DNA of 64,000 nucleotides from Calendula officinalis (lineage: Eukaryota > Streptophyta > Magnoliopsida > Asterales > Asteraceae), in NCBI GenBank assembly GCA_963853835.1, contig OY970820.1:32760873-32824872 (forward strand), read 5' to 3'. Every line of letters begins with the position of its first letter. The first letter of the stretch is position 1. This document shows, piece by piece, positions 21,542 through 34,433 of this stretch. The notes beneath the pieces are model-generated. The model was not told the origin of the DNA and made no database searches. It saw only the letters and a list, made by a program, of their open reading frames with translations. Both the position numbers and the translations under genes were made by a program.

Positions 21542-24500
21542 ATGGTGAGAACTAGAACTGCAAGAGGCCCATTTGATCAAGGGCAAGATTCGAATAACGT
21601 TGTCGAACCGGTGTTTGGTCCTCAACCTCGGGAAGGGGAGGAAAATTCGGGTGTTGAAAGGAACACTCACACCCCGGTCACCGTAGAACACCTCCAAACT
21701 ATGTTCAACCAAATGAGGGACATAGTGAACGAGGATGTGAACCGAATCCTCAATGAGCATAAGGCACGTGAAAGGCGGGAGGAATCTCCACCCCGCACGA
21801 AGATCAAGTCAAGTAGTGTTGCTCAAACCGAGAGATCGTCGACGGAAGAAGAGGAGAGTGACCCCGAGCCGAGGGAAAGGAAGGGGTGCACGTACAAGAA
21901 CTTTGTGGCTTTTAAGCCCGATAACTACTATGGTAGCTCCGAACCAAAGGTCACGAATCGTTGGATCCGTGAAACCGAACAAGTCCTTGAAGCTAGTAAA
22001 TGCAAGGAAGGTGATATGATGATTTATGCTTCTCGGTTATTGAAAGATGAAGCCCTCGTGTGGTGGGATACCATGTATGAAACTTTGGGGAAGAGGGCGG
22101 TGTACAAGATGACTTGGGATGAGTTTGTGAAATGGTTGAAGGCAAAGTTTTGCCTCGAGAGATGTTTGGAGAAACTTCAAGAAGACTTTGTCCACTTGAA
22201 GAAGGAAGGAATGAGTGTCGATGAGTACACTAAAAAGTTCACGGGATTAATCCCGTTTGTGATCAAATTGTATCCGGATGAGAGGTCCCGGATTGTTAGA
22301 TATGCTAATGGACTCCCGTGGGAGTATGATTTGGAAGTAAAATGGGCCGCCACACTCGATGAGGCTATCGGTGCGGCGAGGAATGTTGAGGAGGTGGGCC
22401 AAAGGAAGATCAATGAAAGGCCAAAGTTTGAAAAGAGAAAGTTTGAAGGAAGCTCGGGATCAGTAAAGAAGGAAAAGTTCATCCCGACCTATTCTAAGCA
22501 ATCGAGTGTTGGTGCTTGTAAGAAGTGTGGTAAGGACCACAAGGGAGAATGTTTGGCGGATTCAAAATCTTGTTTCAAGTGTGGAAGGCCGGTGCATATG
22601 GCAAGGGATTGCCGGGCCAAACCGTTGGATGAAATCGAGTGCTACTCGTGCCATGAAAAAAGGCACTATAGCAATTCTTGCCCGAAGAAGGGAAGCGAGA
22701 CCATGGTGTCGACCGCTCAAAAGAAACCGGAGCCGACAAAGGTCAAGGGACGGTCCTTCCAACTTACCCGAGATGAAGCCAAGGAAGTCCACGATGTCGT
22801 TTCAGGTACCCTACTCGTAAGTTCTATTCCCGCCCGGATCTTATTTGACTCGGGTGCTACTTATTCGTTCGTGTCACATGATTTTGTTGTGGTTTTGAAA
22901 GTGCCTTTAGAACTTCTTGATGAGATATATGATATAGAAATAGCGGATGGTAAAACTTCCATAGTCCAACATATGTGTCGAAATTGTGAGTTAGAAATAG
23001 ACGGGAAAATATTTAAGGTGAATTTATTGCCCATGGAAATTGCGGGTTTCGATATAGTTATTGGTATGGATTGGTTGGGTGAACATCAAGCAAATATTTT
23101 ATGTGGTAAGAAGATAGTCTCGATCAAGACTCCCGATAATGAAAAAGTTTATGTGTATGGCGAGAGACGACACCACTTACCGAGCCTTATGACCGCGGTT
23201 ACAGCAAGGAAATGTTTAGTCAAAGGGTGTTCGTCCTTTTTAGCATATGTGTTAGATGGAAGGAAAGAGAAGAAGACGGTGGAAAATGTGAAAGTGATCC
23301 GGGATTTTCCCGAAGTGTTTCCCGACGATTTACCGGGATTGCCACCGGAGAGGCAAGTAGAATTTTGTATTGATTTAGTTCCGGGAGCGACGACGATAGC
23401 TCGAGCTCCATACCGTTTGGCTCCCACCGAAATGCGGGAATTAATGTCGCAATTGCAAGAATTGCTCGACAAAGGATTCATTCATCCTAGCTCGTCTCCT
23501 TGGGGTGCGCCCGTATTGTTTGTTAAAAAGAAAGACGGTTCGATGAGAATGTGCATCGATTACCGGGAGTTAAATAAGTTGGCCATTAAGAACCGATACC
23601 CGTTGCCTAGAATCAACGACTTGTTTGATCAACTTCAAGGAGCCGATTATTTCTCAAAGATCGATTTGAGATCGGGTTACCATCAAGTTCGAGTGAAAGA
23701 AGGAGATACCGAGAAGATAGCGTTTCATACACGTTATGGGCATTACGAGTTTTTGGTGATGCCATTCGGGTTGACTAATGCACCAACCATTTTTATGGAC
23801 CTTATGAATCGGGTTTGCAAACCATTCCTCAACAAGTTTCTTATCGTATTTATTGACGATATTCTTATTTATTCGAAAACCAAAGAAGAACACGAGAATC
23901 ATCTAAGACAAACATTAGAAGTGCTACAACGAGAAAAATTGTATGCTAAGTTTTCTAAGTGTGAATTTTGGATTCGAGAAGTCCAACTCCTCGGTCATGT
24001 CGTATCGCGAGAAGGAATCAAAGTCGACCCGTCAAAGATTGAGGCGGTCATGAAGTGGAAACCGCCACGAACTCCAACCGAAGTGAGAAGTTTCCTCGGC
24101 CTTGCCGGATATTACCGTCGATTTATCCAAGACTTTTCTCAAGTGGCGACACCACTCACACTGTTGACCCGAAAAAGTAGTGAGTTCGTGTGGGGAGAAA
24201 AGCAAGAAAAGGCATTCGCCATATTGAAGGAAAAATTGTGTAACGCCCCGGTTCTCACACTATCCGAAGGAATGGAAGACTTTGTTGTTTATAGTGATGC
24301 CTCGAATAAAGGTTTAGGTTGTGTCTTGATGCAACGAGGAAAAGTGATTGCCTACGCCTCGAGGCAACTAAAGAATGCGGAAATAAGGTACACGACCCAC
24401 GATTTAGAATTGGCGGCGATAGTGTTTGCTTTGAAGTTGTGGAGACACTACTTATATGGCATAAGGTGCCCGTTATATACGGATCACAAGAGTCTTCACG

Positions 24501-24550
24501 CAAAAAGACTTAAATATGAGACAAAGATGATGGATCGAATTGATAAATGA
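21542..24550 (+). pseudogene. G1 gag-protease-RT-RNase H polyprotein, 5' part
   Basis: The start at ATG 21542 (MVRTRTARG) fits G4, whose gag also opens MVNTR. Gag capsid region with WIRETEQVLEASKC and ALVWWDTMYE; knuckles CFKCGRPVHMARDC and CYSCHEKRHYSNSC plus a degenerate CKKCGKDHKGEC; protease LFDSGATYSFVS; reverse transcriptase with KKDGSMRMCIDYRELNK and the catalytic box FIDDILIYSK; and RNase H with VVYSDASNKGLG, ELAAIVFALK and LYTDHKSL. The frame breaks just after HKSL (about 24494-24497); the normal continuation lies one frame over and is itself stopped by TGA at 24528-24530. RT is intact as read, but the polyprotein is not. Confidence 0.93.
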
Positions 24551-26119
24551 TTGTGAGATTGTATACCATGCGGGGAAGGCCAACGTGGTAGCCGATGCCC
24601 TAAGCCGAAAAGTATATGAAGCACCGAATAGAGGAAAACTAACACTTATTGAAGTGGTCTCGAGTATAATAGAACGAATCAAGAAGGCCCAACGAGAAGT
24701 GATGGAAAAAGAAGAGTTGAGGCAAGAACGTTTAGGGAAGAACCAACACTTTGTGGAAAACAAACAAGGGTTAAAAACCGTAGGTGGTCGAATATGGGTT
24801 CCCAAGTTCGGGGGTACCCGAAAGGAGTTACTAAACGATGTTCATAGGTCTAAGTAGTCGATCCACCCGGGAAGTACAAAAACGTATCAAGATATGAAGA
24901 AGACGTATTGGTGGCCCGGGATGAAAGCAAAAGTAGCAAAGTATATTTCAAAGTGTGCCACGTGTGCACAAGTGAAAGCCGAGCATCAAGTACCGTACGG
25001 GGAAGCTCAATCATTGCAAGTACCGGCCGGAAAATGGGAAGATATAACAATGGATTTCATTGTTGGGTTGCCAAAGACGAGCAAGAACCACGACGCCATT
25101 TGGGTCATAGTGACCGGTTGACCAAAAGTGCATTGTTCATGGCAATTCGGGAAACCATGCCACTTAAGAAATTGGCAAAGTTGTATGTGGATGAAGTAGT
25201 AAGACTTCATGGAGTCCCGTTGTCGATTGTGTCGGATAGAGATGCGAGGTTTACCTCGAGATTTTGGAGATCGTTACAAGAAGAGTTAGGAACGAAATTG
25301 CGGTTGAGTACGGCTTACCACCCGCAAACCGATGGTCAAAGTGAAAGAACCATCCAAACGGTTGAAGACATGCTAAGATCGTATGTGCTAGATTTCGGGG
25401 GTAAATGGGATGAACACTTACCGTTAGTCGAGTTCTCCTACAATAATAGTTATCATTCGACTATTAAAATGCCGCCTTATGAGGCGCTGTATGGAAGGAA
25501 ATGTAGGACTCCATCATGTTGGCTTGAAGCGGGTGAGACGAAACTCACGGGTCCCGAAATTGTGAAGGTGACCAATGAAAAGATTGGAAGAATCCATACC
25601 AATATGAAAATCGCACAAGATCGACAAAGAAGCTACTCGGGTTTGAAAAAGAGACCGTATGATTTAAATGTTGGAGACATGGTGATGTTGAAAGTATCGC
25701 CTTGGAAAGGCGTGATGCGGTTTGGTAAGAAAGGCAAATTGAGCCCAAGGTATGTTGGCCCGTTTAAGATTTTGAAACGAGTCGGTTTGCAAGCATGTAA
25801 GTTAGAACTTCCACCCGAACTTCAAGGTGTTCACGATACGTTTCATCTAAGTTATTTGAAGAAGTTCGTGGGTGAAGTTGAAAACATAATTCCGTTACAA
25901 GAGTTGCGGGTTGATGCCCCGAACCGATTGATTGAAGAACCCGAAGCCATACTAGAGTCAAAAACCAAGAAACTTCGGAATAAAGAAATTGAATTGGTGT
26001 TGGTCAAGTGGAAGCATTCCCTTGGACCGAACTTGACTTGGGAAGTCAAGGACGAGATTCGGAAAAGATACCCGAACTTCGTGAACTATGATGAGATTCC
26101 GAGGACGGAATCTCCTTAA
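24531..26119 (+). pseudogene. G1 integrase and chromodomain-like tail, 3' part of pol
   Basis: Resumes as WIELINDCEIVYHAGKANV, the normal link after RNase H. An in-frame TAG interrupts at 24855-24857. The integrase zinc module (CATC) and first Asp (TMDFIVGLP) follow; a single-base loss near 25107-25111 ends that frame at TGA 25119-25121. The continuation carries the second Asp (VSDRDARF) and Glu (GQSERTIQT), the GPY-like KLSPRYVGPFKI and a C-terminal tail with LVKWKHSLGPNLTWE. That tail matches the chromodomain-type end of plant chromoviruses, which is thought to guide integration to heterochromatin. Ends at TAA 26119. Confidence 0.9.
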
Positions 26120-26131
26120 GGGGTAGATAGT
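26119..26131 (+). other. G1 polypurine tract
   Basis: The purine-rich AAGGGGTAGATAG lies immediately before the 3' LTR. The same string (as complement) precedes the matching LTR of G3. Confidence 0.8.
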
Positions 26132-27785
26132 TGTAACGACCCGAATTTGTAAATAAATAAATTGTACAAAAATATGATAAATAAGGATAAATCGATTAAA
26201 GAACGTAGGAATTGGTTTCGTGTCATTTGGACACCGTACGAGAAAGTTATTGGCGAAACCGGGTCGAGCCAAAGATCAAAAAGTGCAGCCTTGTCTGCTC
26301 AGGAAGTTCACGGCGTGAACTATTATTCACGGTCGTGAACATGGTGCAGCGATTTGGGCATTCTGGCGTGAAGTAGTTCCCGACCTGGTAACGATCGCGA
26401 ACTTCGCGTGCGTGACAGAGTTAGCGACGCGAACTTCTTAGCGATCGGGAACTTTGCACGACACCAGCATTAAAGTCGGAATACCCTCATTAATTTCACA
26501 CATAAGCCCTTGTTTTCTCCCTCCATCTTGTGTGTGCGATTTCTGAGTGTAAGGTGGCGATTGGAGCTTAATCTTCATCAAATCTTGGAGATTCTTGCTC
26601 ATAGTTGAAGATCAAAGGTAAATCTTCATCTCTCTTATGTTGTAGGCCATAGATTCAAGTAGGGAAAGCTTGAATCATAAACCCTAGTTTTGGGTTTGTT
26701 CATAAATGGTTAAATGGAAGTAATATAACTTAGATCTATGGTATTTTAACAAGGAAAATGTATTCATAATATGAATCCATGAAAAGATGGTGATTTATGG
26801 AATTAGGGTTTTGATAACTAGGGGAAATTGGTGCTAGTAGTTGACTAGCCATGGATTATGTGGTTAGTATTGGCGATTGATGCAAACCATTGTATTGGTT
26901 TTGATAATAGGTTATCTATTGGAGGATTTTAGGCATTCAAATCTTGAGAAGTGATATTGGTGTTCAAGGAACACGTCATTGGATAAGCTTGGCTAAGGTG
27001 AATACATGTGAACTTTCAAAACTGAGTACATAGTTAGCAAATGTTTTATAATTAAATGTTTTTATCGAGTCTTTAAGTAATGTAGTTGTTTATGTGATTT
27101 ATGATGAATTGCTTATATGATGATGAAACGATTAATTGATTGAGAAATGATGGAGCTATAGGCTCATAATGATAAAAGATAAGTGATGATGATGTTGATG
27201 TCCCTATGGCCGTAGTAGATTGGAGGCATTCCGGTTATTACGGTACCTTAAGGTTAGTGGTAGATTGGAGGCATTCCGATTACCCAATACCTATGAGTCC
27301 CGGTAGATTGGAGGCATTCCGGTTACCGTGGATATGATGGTCTTGATAGATTGGAGGCATTCCGATTATCTTGACATTGTCCAAATGATGAAAGTAATGA
27401 CGTGACCCAAACGAACCTAGTAATATTATTTTAAGTTTAAATGATATTATTTGACTAGTTGTTTATCGGGTCTAAAACCCATGTATCTCACGAGGTAATT
27501 TTGTCTCACGTACTATGTTTGTGTTTTGCTATGTACTCAGGTTCGGGATCGAAGATCTAGGAGGCCCGTTTAGAAGAGGCATTGTTGAGATTAGCTCGGT
27601 GTTGATGATTAGAGTCCTTATCATATGGTTAAGATATAATTTGTAACACCGTTTTTGTAAACTCTGATAATCTCGAACAAGAAACCTTTCCGTTTTTTGT
27701 AAAACCGGTATTTGACACTGATACAATATTATATATTTTGGATTAAATATTATTTAAATGTTGTTTTGAAAATTGAGGTGTTACA
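26132..27785 (+). repeat. G1 3' LTR
   Basis: 1,654 bp, the partner of 19647-21303, with one 3-bp deletion (in a GATGAC run) and scattered substitutions, about 2%. It retains the palindromes (26306-26463) and the four-unit tandem array. Confidence 0.93.
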
Positions 27786-27950
27786 ATAATTAATCTTAAA
27801 CATAAATTATTGTTGATTAAGATTTATATTTTAAAACTACAAGAAAATTAAAGATTCATTTGAACGCTTTTTTATAACATATATATCGGAAGGTATTCCT
27901 CTATTAATACAATTATTATAGTAGTGCAACTGTTCATTAAGAATCTAAAA

Positions 27951-28215
27951 CGGGGTTCTAAAAATGGAAACGGAGTTATTTAATATTTACAAAATCCCCC
28001 TGAGATAGGGGTGTGCTTAGTTAATATTAAACACATTTTCAGTCTATACCCCTAAACTAAATATTAGTGACAAATGAAACTGTGAGGTTTTAAAAATGGA
28101 AACGGACTTATTTAATATTTGCAAAAGGCCCCTTAAGATTGAGGTGTGTTTAATTAATATTATACACATTTTCAGTGTATACCTTAAACTAAATATTAAT
28201 GACAAACGAAATTGT
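27951..28215. repeat. Diverged tandem duplication, ~134-bp unit
   Basis: Two units share GGTTYTAAAAATGGAAACGG, the TTATTTAATATTT stretch and ACACATTTTCAGT in the same order. The second begins about 28086. Non-coding and AT-rich. Confidence 0.75.
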
Positions 28216-28877
28216 ATATTATATCTTCATTTAACTTTAATTTTGACAAAATAAATTATATATTTCTAACATATTTACCATTTAAATTTGTAATAAAATA
28301 TGTTTAGAATAAACATAATATTACAATAATTCTAATCTTTGCAATGTTTTGTAAAATGCATTTACATCTTTACAAAAAAAGTGGTAGCTCGATCTTTAGT
28401 AACTAATTTCCTCAAAATTGTCACAAGTATTAAAATATAAAACTTTTATAATTATTTTTTTAACCTCATTTAATTATATTATATCTATTTTGTATTACAA
28501 AATAAAGTTACATAAAATTACACATGTATTATTTCATTAATTGTACTTAATATAATGTTTAATATTCTGAAAGTTTTAATTTAATGACTAGAATATAATT
28601 ATATTTTTATCAAATAATACACTAACTCTCTAAAAACTTTTACCTATTTATAAATAACAAAATATTCACAAGAGTTATCTTACTTAAATACATATATATC
28701 TACATTAATATGATAAAAAAATGACTTTACCTTTTGTATGTTATTTTTTTTTATACTTACCTTTTTACTATTGATGTAACATGTAATTGTTATTGAACAT
28801 GTTAAACCTTAGTTATAGACTTAGATATCAATTAGAAGTGTAAATTATATTATTATTCTTTCTAATTTTGTATTATA
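28216..28877. other. AT-rich spacer
   Basis: No gene or paired repeats seen. Confidence 0.6.
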
Positions 28878-30194
28878 CGAGGAATTTTGGCCCGCGCTTC
28901 GCGGCGGGTTGTAGAAACACAAATCATAACGTTTGAATATAACTATATCAACTATCAACGTATATATTTTGACAAAATCTATTGCCAAAAAAGCATACGC
29001 TAAAAGTATTACCATATAAATTACAGTATAACATTACTTTGATATACCATTAGTTCCTATACCTACCAATATCTCCAAATATGACATTTGCGCAAACTTA
29101 AGTAATCAAACCATAACCGGTTGTCAAAGATCGTCATAATAAGATCAAAATATGGCACTCTGTATAAAATGACATGGGATCAACTTTGTGGAAAATCTCT
29201 TTAAACTTCTGTTGTTTAGCAGTCTCCACAATATAAATTTTATGGTTGTACACACCCTCATCATCAATAGCGTGTGAGAAATAGTTGTACTCTTCCTAAA
29301 TTTATGGACCCCTCTCTCTCAATAAAACATCTAAGCAAATCACTCGCCTACAAAATTACACGACAGAGATGCTTCAAACTTGGCTAGAAAAGCCCGAATC
29401 CCCGAAATCACTTTTAGGGCTCAGATATCTTTTAAGTAGAAATGAGATGGTACGTTGGTGCAATAGTTAGCTACGAATCAAATTAAATTAGAAGAATGAT
29501 GAAAGATCATACCTTTCATATTTTGGAAAAACCGATTTGCAGTCTCGAGTGCTCTTGATGAACGACAGAAACTGATTTCTTCTTTGTTTAACACTACATA
29601 ACCTATAAATAACATTCCCCTGTAGATGATGAAAGCTCATACCTACAAAATCACACACAAAGTTGCAAAATCACATTACATAACAAAAACATAACAGATT
29701 ATATGAAATGAGAGTTCAAACCACAAAATCTTCAAACAAAACCACAAAATCTACATGAAAATGAACTTAGAAACGTAATAAAGATGAACAGAACACAAAC
29801 CTTAAGAAAATCGGAACGGACCAGGCGGAAACGATACATGATTAGCACAAAAGGAGAGTTGAAACCCTAGAACAAAAACCACGGTATGTGCTGAAATTTA
29901 ACTAAGAAACGTGATGAAGATGAAAAGAACACAAAACTTACGAATTCAGCACATACCGAAAACGGTAATGATCACCTACAAAAGGAGAGTTTTCATCGAA
30001 AACCCTAAAATTAGAGAGAGAGAAAAAGGATTGAAAAAGAGAGAGAGGATTGAAAGAGAGAAGATTTTGTTTGCTTTTATCACCAAAATCTGTCGACCTC
30101 TCTCCGAATTAAAGCTGGTGTGTATGAGAAAATGACAATTTTATCCCTAATACTATTCATCAACTATGCATACCCCTGGTAAATGTTATATAGA
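28878..30194 (-). mobile_element. Helitron-like non-autonomous element, 1.3 kb
   Basis: On the minus strand the 3' end has a GC hairpin (CCCGCCGCGAAGCGCGGG) nine bases before the end CTCG followed by T; Helitrons usually end CTRR, so one base is off. The proposed 5' end is TCTATATAACATTT at 30194, preceded by A, as in plant Helitrons, which insert between A and T. There is no Rep/helicase ORF. The interior has GAGA-rich and AAACCCTA-type stretches (29850-30070) that could be captured promoter sequence. Confidence 0.55.
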
Positions 30195-30855
30195 TAATAT
30201 GTTCTATAACTCGCTGATATAAAAACGAAATGTATATGCCGCAGCAGCGCGCGGATGACATATAGCCTCGTTTGTGTAACATAAGATTACCCGTAAGAGT
30301 GTTCAAATCTATTTTGGTCACCATGTAATATCATCACCACATTATTTTTTTCTCTTATGACGAAACATATGAAAAATTTCGACCAAACCTACACAGGAGG
30401 TGACCAAAGATTTTTCCTTTAAAATCAAGTTTTCCCTTTAAAAATTTGGTGACCAACAATCATCGCCTAAGCGATCAAACACCCTTCACGACACGTACTG
30501 AGCTCATGTGCAAGGAGGGAGGCGTCCTTGGCAAAGGGACACATGCCGTAACCGGTAGTCTAACTTTTAGCTTAATCAGTTGAATGAATAAATAAAAAAT
30601 TTAATTGACAAATAAAAAGTAAAATAGTAAAAGAAAAGTTAATAGATGAATTTGACAGTATTTGGGTAAAAGGTGATGTCAAATTGACATCGGGTAAAGT
30701 ATTTGACTATATGTACTTGGTAGTCACGTGGTGGAATATATTTTTACTAAAAACATACGCCTATTCTCCCTCTTCTACTGTTCTTCAATCTAACCCTAAG
30801 TTCCCTCTTTTTAGAAGCTAAAAGTTCAATTAATTGATCTCCAGTTGATTTGCAA
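30195..30855. other. Spacer and promoter region of the B3 gene
   Basis: A second GC hairpin-like string, CCGCAGCAGCGCGCGG (about 30239-30254), may be a damaged Helitron end. The last ~150 bp, with CT-rich and CTAACCCTAA-like stretches, fits a 5' UTR/promoter for the B3 gene. Nothing else recognised. Confidence 0.5.
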
Positions 30856-32628
30856 ATGGCTACTGATAGTAATTGCGAAGGTTCCCCTTCCTTCTTCAAA
30901 GTCGTTCTCAATCCTTCTTCCCCTCATCTGGTACTCGTCCATCCTCTTCGATTTCCATGTATATATAATTATATATGTATGTATTTATGCGTGCATGTAT
31001 GTATATATGTACGTATATGTGTATGAAAAGATGAATTTTTGTTTGCAGTCGTTGCCGAAAGCTTTTGTGAAGGCGAATTTAAAAAAGATCCCTAAAAACC
31101 CAACACTCAAGACTGAAACAGGGGAGCACTCATGGAAGTTAGAAATCACAAAAATTGGTGAAGATTACTGTTTTGCCCATGGGTGGGAGAAATTGGTCAA
31201 AGATGTCCAATTGCGTAGTAGGGATATTGTTGTCTTTTGGTTAATTGATCCCTCTACTTTCAAAGTTTTATTTCTTGATGCAGATGGGTGTGATAAAGAT
31301 CTCCCATTTAGTAACACCAGTTGGGTTCTCAGTATACATACAAATTAAAATAAATTGAGCTTTAAAATTAAAATTTATTGATAATTTTTTTTTGCAGATG
31401 TTAATGGTCATGATGATGAAGACGAGAATCTTTCCTTTGAAAAAGTCATTTCTCTAAAAACCAATAAATATCACATAGTAAGTAATACCACACATGTTGT
31501 TGACTGTACACACCAGTGTTTTAAAACCTGGGTCGGCCCAACCCCGTGTTTGTGAAACCTGCCTGACCCGGATGTAACATGTAATCTTGTTTGAACATAA
31601 ATTTGGAAGTAGATTTCGTCGAAATTGGAAACCGAATCAGATGCTTTGGAAGATGATACGACGATTTTGGAAACCAAATCATGAGAAATCATGCAATTTG
31701 GAAGGTTTAGGCAATTTTGGAAACCAAATCATGGGAAATCAGACCTGGGGTTGAACCGTGACCCGCCCATCGAACCAGGTTTTAAAAAGTTGGTACAAAG
31801 TCGAACTGTACTGGTACTGTCCCGTACAAAATAGAGCCCAAAACTTAACCGTGTACCGAGCGTAAACTTGGATTAGTTATTTTAGTAGAGAATTTCACCA
31901 AAACGATATGTTTAACTAAATTAGAAAGTAAAAAAACAAGGTTTCGTCTCGTAACGAAACTTATTTTTTGCTATAGCTAGCCAATTTGAAAAAGTATTAT
32001 TACCATTTTGAGACATTATTGAGTACAATCATTAAAATACACTATCAACACAAATAAGTTGCTATATGTAAACAATTGGTTATGATACTAAGAATATTTT
32101 TGTTGTAATTTGTAGTTGTTGCCTAAGAAATTTATGGCTAGTGCGGGACTAGAAGAATCAACGGGGTTAATGGTGAAGGATGAGGAAGGAAAAGAATGGA
32201 TAATGAGAATAATGGTGGAAAGATACGATAGAACCAAGTACTATTTATCAGCAGGATGGTTGAATTTCCGAGTGTATCACCAGCTATCAGACGGTGATAT
32301 ATGTGTATTCAAATTCAACAAGAAAGAAGGGGTTTTGCATCTTGTTCAGTTGGTCAGGAACAAAAATACAATCAGACAAGAAGTTAAGATTGAAGACAAG
32401 TGGTTGCCAGTTGAGGAACGTGGTGAGGTGCATGTTAAGGCTGACAATGAGTCGAGTACAGAGATGGGAAGGGTGCAAGCGGGTGGTGGTGTGGAAGTTA
32501 AGATTGAGGATGAAGTGGTAAAAAGGAAGACGGGAAGAGCAGCGCTTGGCGGCAGTGGTGGTGGTGTGGCGGAGAAAGTTGAACCAGTGGAGAGACTGGT
32601 TAGGAGTAAATTTGTTGTTTACTTTTAA
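30856..32628 (+). CDS. B3-domain transcription factor, REM-like, two B3 domains
   Basis: Plant-specific nuclear DNA-binding protein. Exons 30856-30930, 31049-31310, 31398-31477 and 32116-32628 join in frame to 930 nt, 309 residues plus TAA. The start MATDSNCEGSPSFFKVVLNP is followed by the first B3 domain (residues ~12-110: LSLPKAFVKAN, SWKLEITKIGEDYCFAHGWEK, RSRDIVVFWLI) and the second (~135-230: ILLPKKFMASAG, EWIMRIM, YYLSAGWLNF, LSDGDICVFKF). A charged Gly/Val/Lys-rich tail follows. The paired B3 layout and 'LPKxF' starts fit the REM subfamily. The donor of exon 2 was chosen (31311 GTAACA) because it alone keeps exon 3 in frame sensibly. The exact orthologue and targets are unknown. Confidence 0.87.
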
Positions 32629-34433
32629 CCGGAAAAGAGAATAACTATGCCATCAGTGTGGTTGTGGTGGTGGAGAGAGGATGTAACCACAAGCTAGTGG
32701 TGGTGCGGTGATATCGACGTCTTTGAGTTAGCGGGTTGCATAGTTTGTTCGGCAAAGTCATCATATCCTCAACACCACCATGCGTGCTCGAGTCCTTTTA
32801 ATAAAAGAACAATCAAGTATCTTAACCTGTGTCAGTTATTTCTTGTATTCATTCGATTTCTTTATTTTGTTGTTTTTTTTTAAGACAAGAATTGGAGATA
32901 TATATTTAGCCTGATTAATCAAATTCTAATATTTAGTTGGGTGTAGTTAAGCATCATAGCGTGTTTTGATTCGTTTTGACCTGAACTTGTTTTCACAGGT
33001 ATCGGTTCGTCTAGGTTGCCAACTATATTAAGAATGGTACAGAGTTTCGATGGAAATTTTCTATTTTCTTATCAACTGAGAACGAAAATGAAATGATATG
33101 TTAAATTAGGCTCGGTGGAAGAACTGAATCGAGAACTGGAAAAATAGTTTCGGCATGACAGCAGACGAAACCGATGTTACTCGAAACTGGATTGATCCAA
33201 ACCAAGAACCTACCTGAACCGACCCGAGGAAAATTTTTCGGTTTTTCTCGGTTTTGGACCAGTCCAGACCGATAACCGGTTTTTCATGAAAATTAGAACC
33301 AATGGTCCAGTTCAGGTTCTCCGTCCAGTTTTCATAGGCACATGTTACATCACAAGTATTTCACAAAGAGACCCTTCAAGTTTGATTGTTAAAACTAAAG
33401 CCCCTTGATATTTCAGTTCTATGTGGGACCTTGTATAAATTATGTGGTCACAATCTAGTCGACATGCCTGGAAAAGACTTTCATGATTTGCGTATATCCA
33501 AAGCTTGCAAGATATTTTTAAAATGATCTGTTCTCCACTCGAAAACGCTATTTATTTCCGAATCTAATTTGATATGTGTATTGTTTTATTCCAAGAATAT
33601 AAAACGTGTTTTCAAATTAAACCCTGATTTCTTACCTTTGATATATTTGTCATATGACATGGGAAATGATATTTCTTCCTGCATTTTTATCCTACTTATA
33701 TGCCTACCTTTTGACAGGATTAAATTGATAAGAATATGAGTAAGAAGAAAATGTAGAAAAAAATACCATTACTCTTGTCATATATCACTTTGTGGCACAA
33801 CCAACATCACAAGTAAAAAGCATGTCGATATCCAAAATTATTAGGAACAATAAGAGATTCTTTAAGGTTCGTTTAGAAGATAAAATGAAAAAACTGGTTA
33901 GAGAATCCAAATGATAAATGGCTTCCGAGGTATCCCAACAACTAAGAGCTTGTAGGCTGGGTTCGAGTTTTAACTGACACGGTTGACCAGTTGTGGACAA
34001 AGGCACGTCGACATTTCTATGAAATTTTAATGAAGCAGGTCGACATTTGTATCATTAAAGCTATTGGACTTTTGTAGTATTTTCACTTGCACAATTGAAA
34101 GTAGACTTAATTACGCTTTACGTCCCTGTGGGTGGCGCAATCTAATGAATAGTTGGATACCATACCTACAATTCAACTCACTACGAAAACGGTCAATCTG
34201 GTAAATAAAAGTTTAACACATTTGTCTCTGTCTCAAACTACATGACAGGACAATTGACGTATATATGACGGTTTCTAAGGGCCAGTTAATTTGATTAGTG
34301 GATTCATCTGATTTTTTGTAAAATTTCAAAACTTAAAGGGGTAAAGTGTAATTGATAAAGAGTTGGATCAATATTAACAGAAACCAGAGCACCACCTCAC
34401 CTGCAACACAAAACTCCCTGTTTCTCTCAAAAA
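32629..34433. other. Spacer and AMY3 promoter region
   Basis: The 3' UTR of the B3 gene, then AT-rich non-coding DNA with repeated GAACC/CGGTTTT words around 33140-33320. The last ~120 bp would be the alpha-amylase promoter and 5' UTR. No element ends were paired. Confidence 0.6.

Larger units (their letters stand above)
19647..27785 (+). mobile_element. G1: full-length Ty3/gypsy retrotransposon (chromovirus, Tekay/Del-like)
   Basis: The LTRs at 19647-21303 (1,657 bp) and 26132-27785 (1,654 bp) begin TGTAACGACCCG and end GGTGTTACA. The flanks are ATAAC (19642-19646) and ATAAT (27786-27790), a target duplication with one later mutation. The internal order gag-protease-RT-RNaseH-integrase-chromodomain-like tail is that of plant chromoviruses. 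I count roughly 30-35 LTR differences by eye (about 2%), older than C1. Pol is interrupted, so this copy is defective. Confidence 0.94.
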
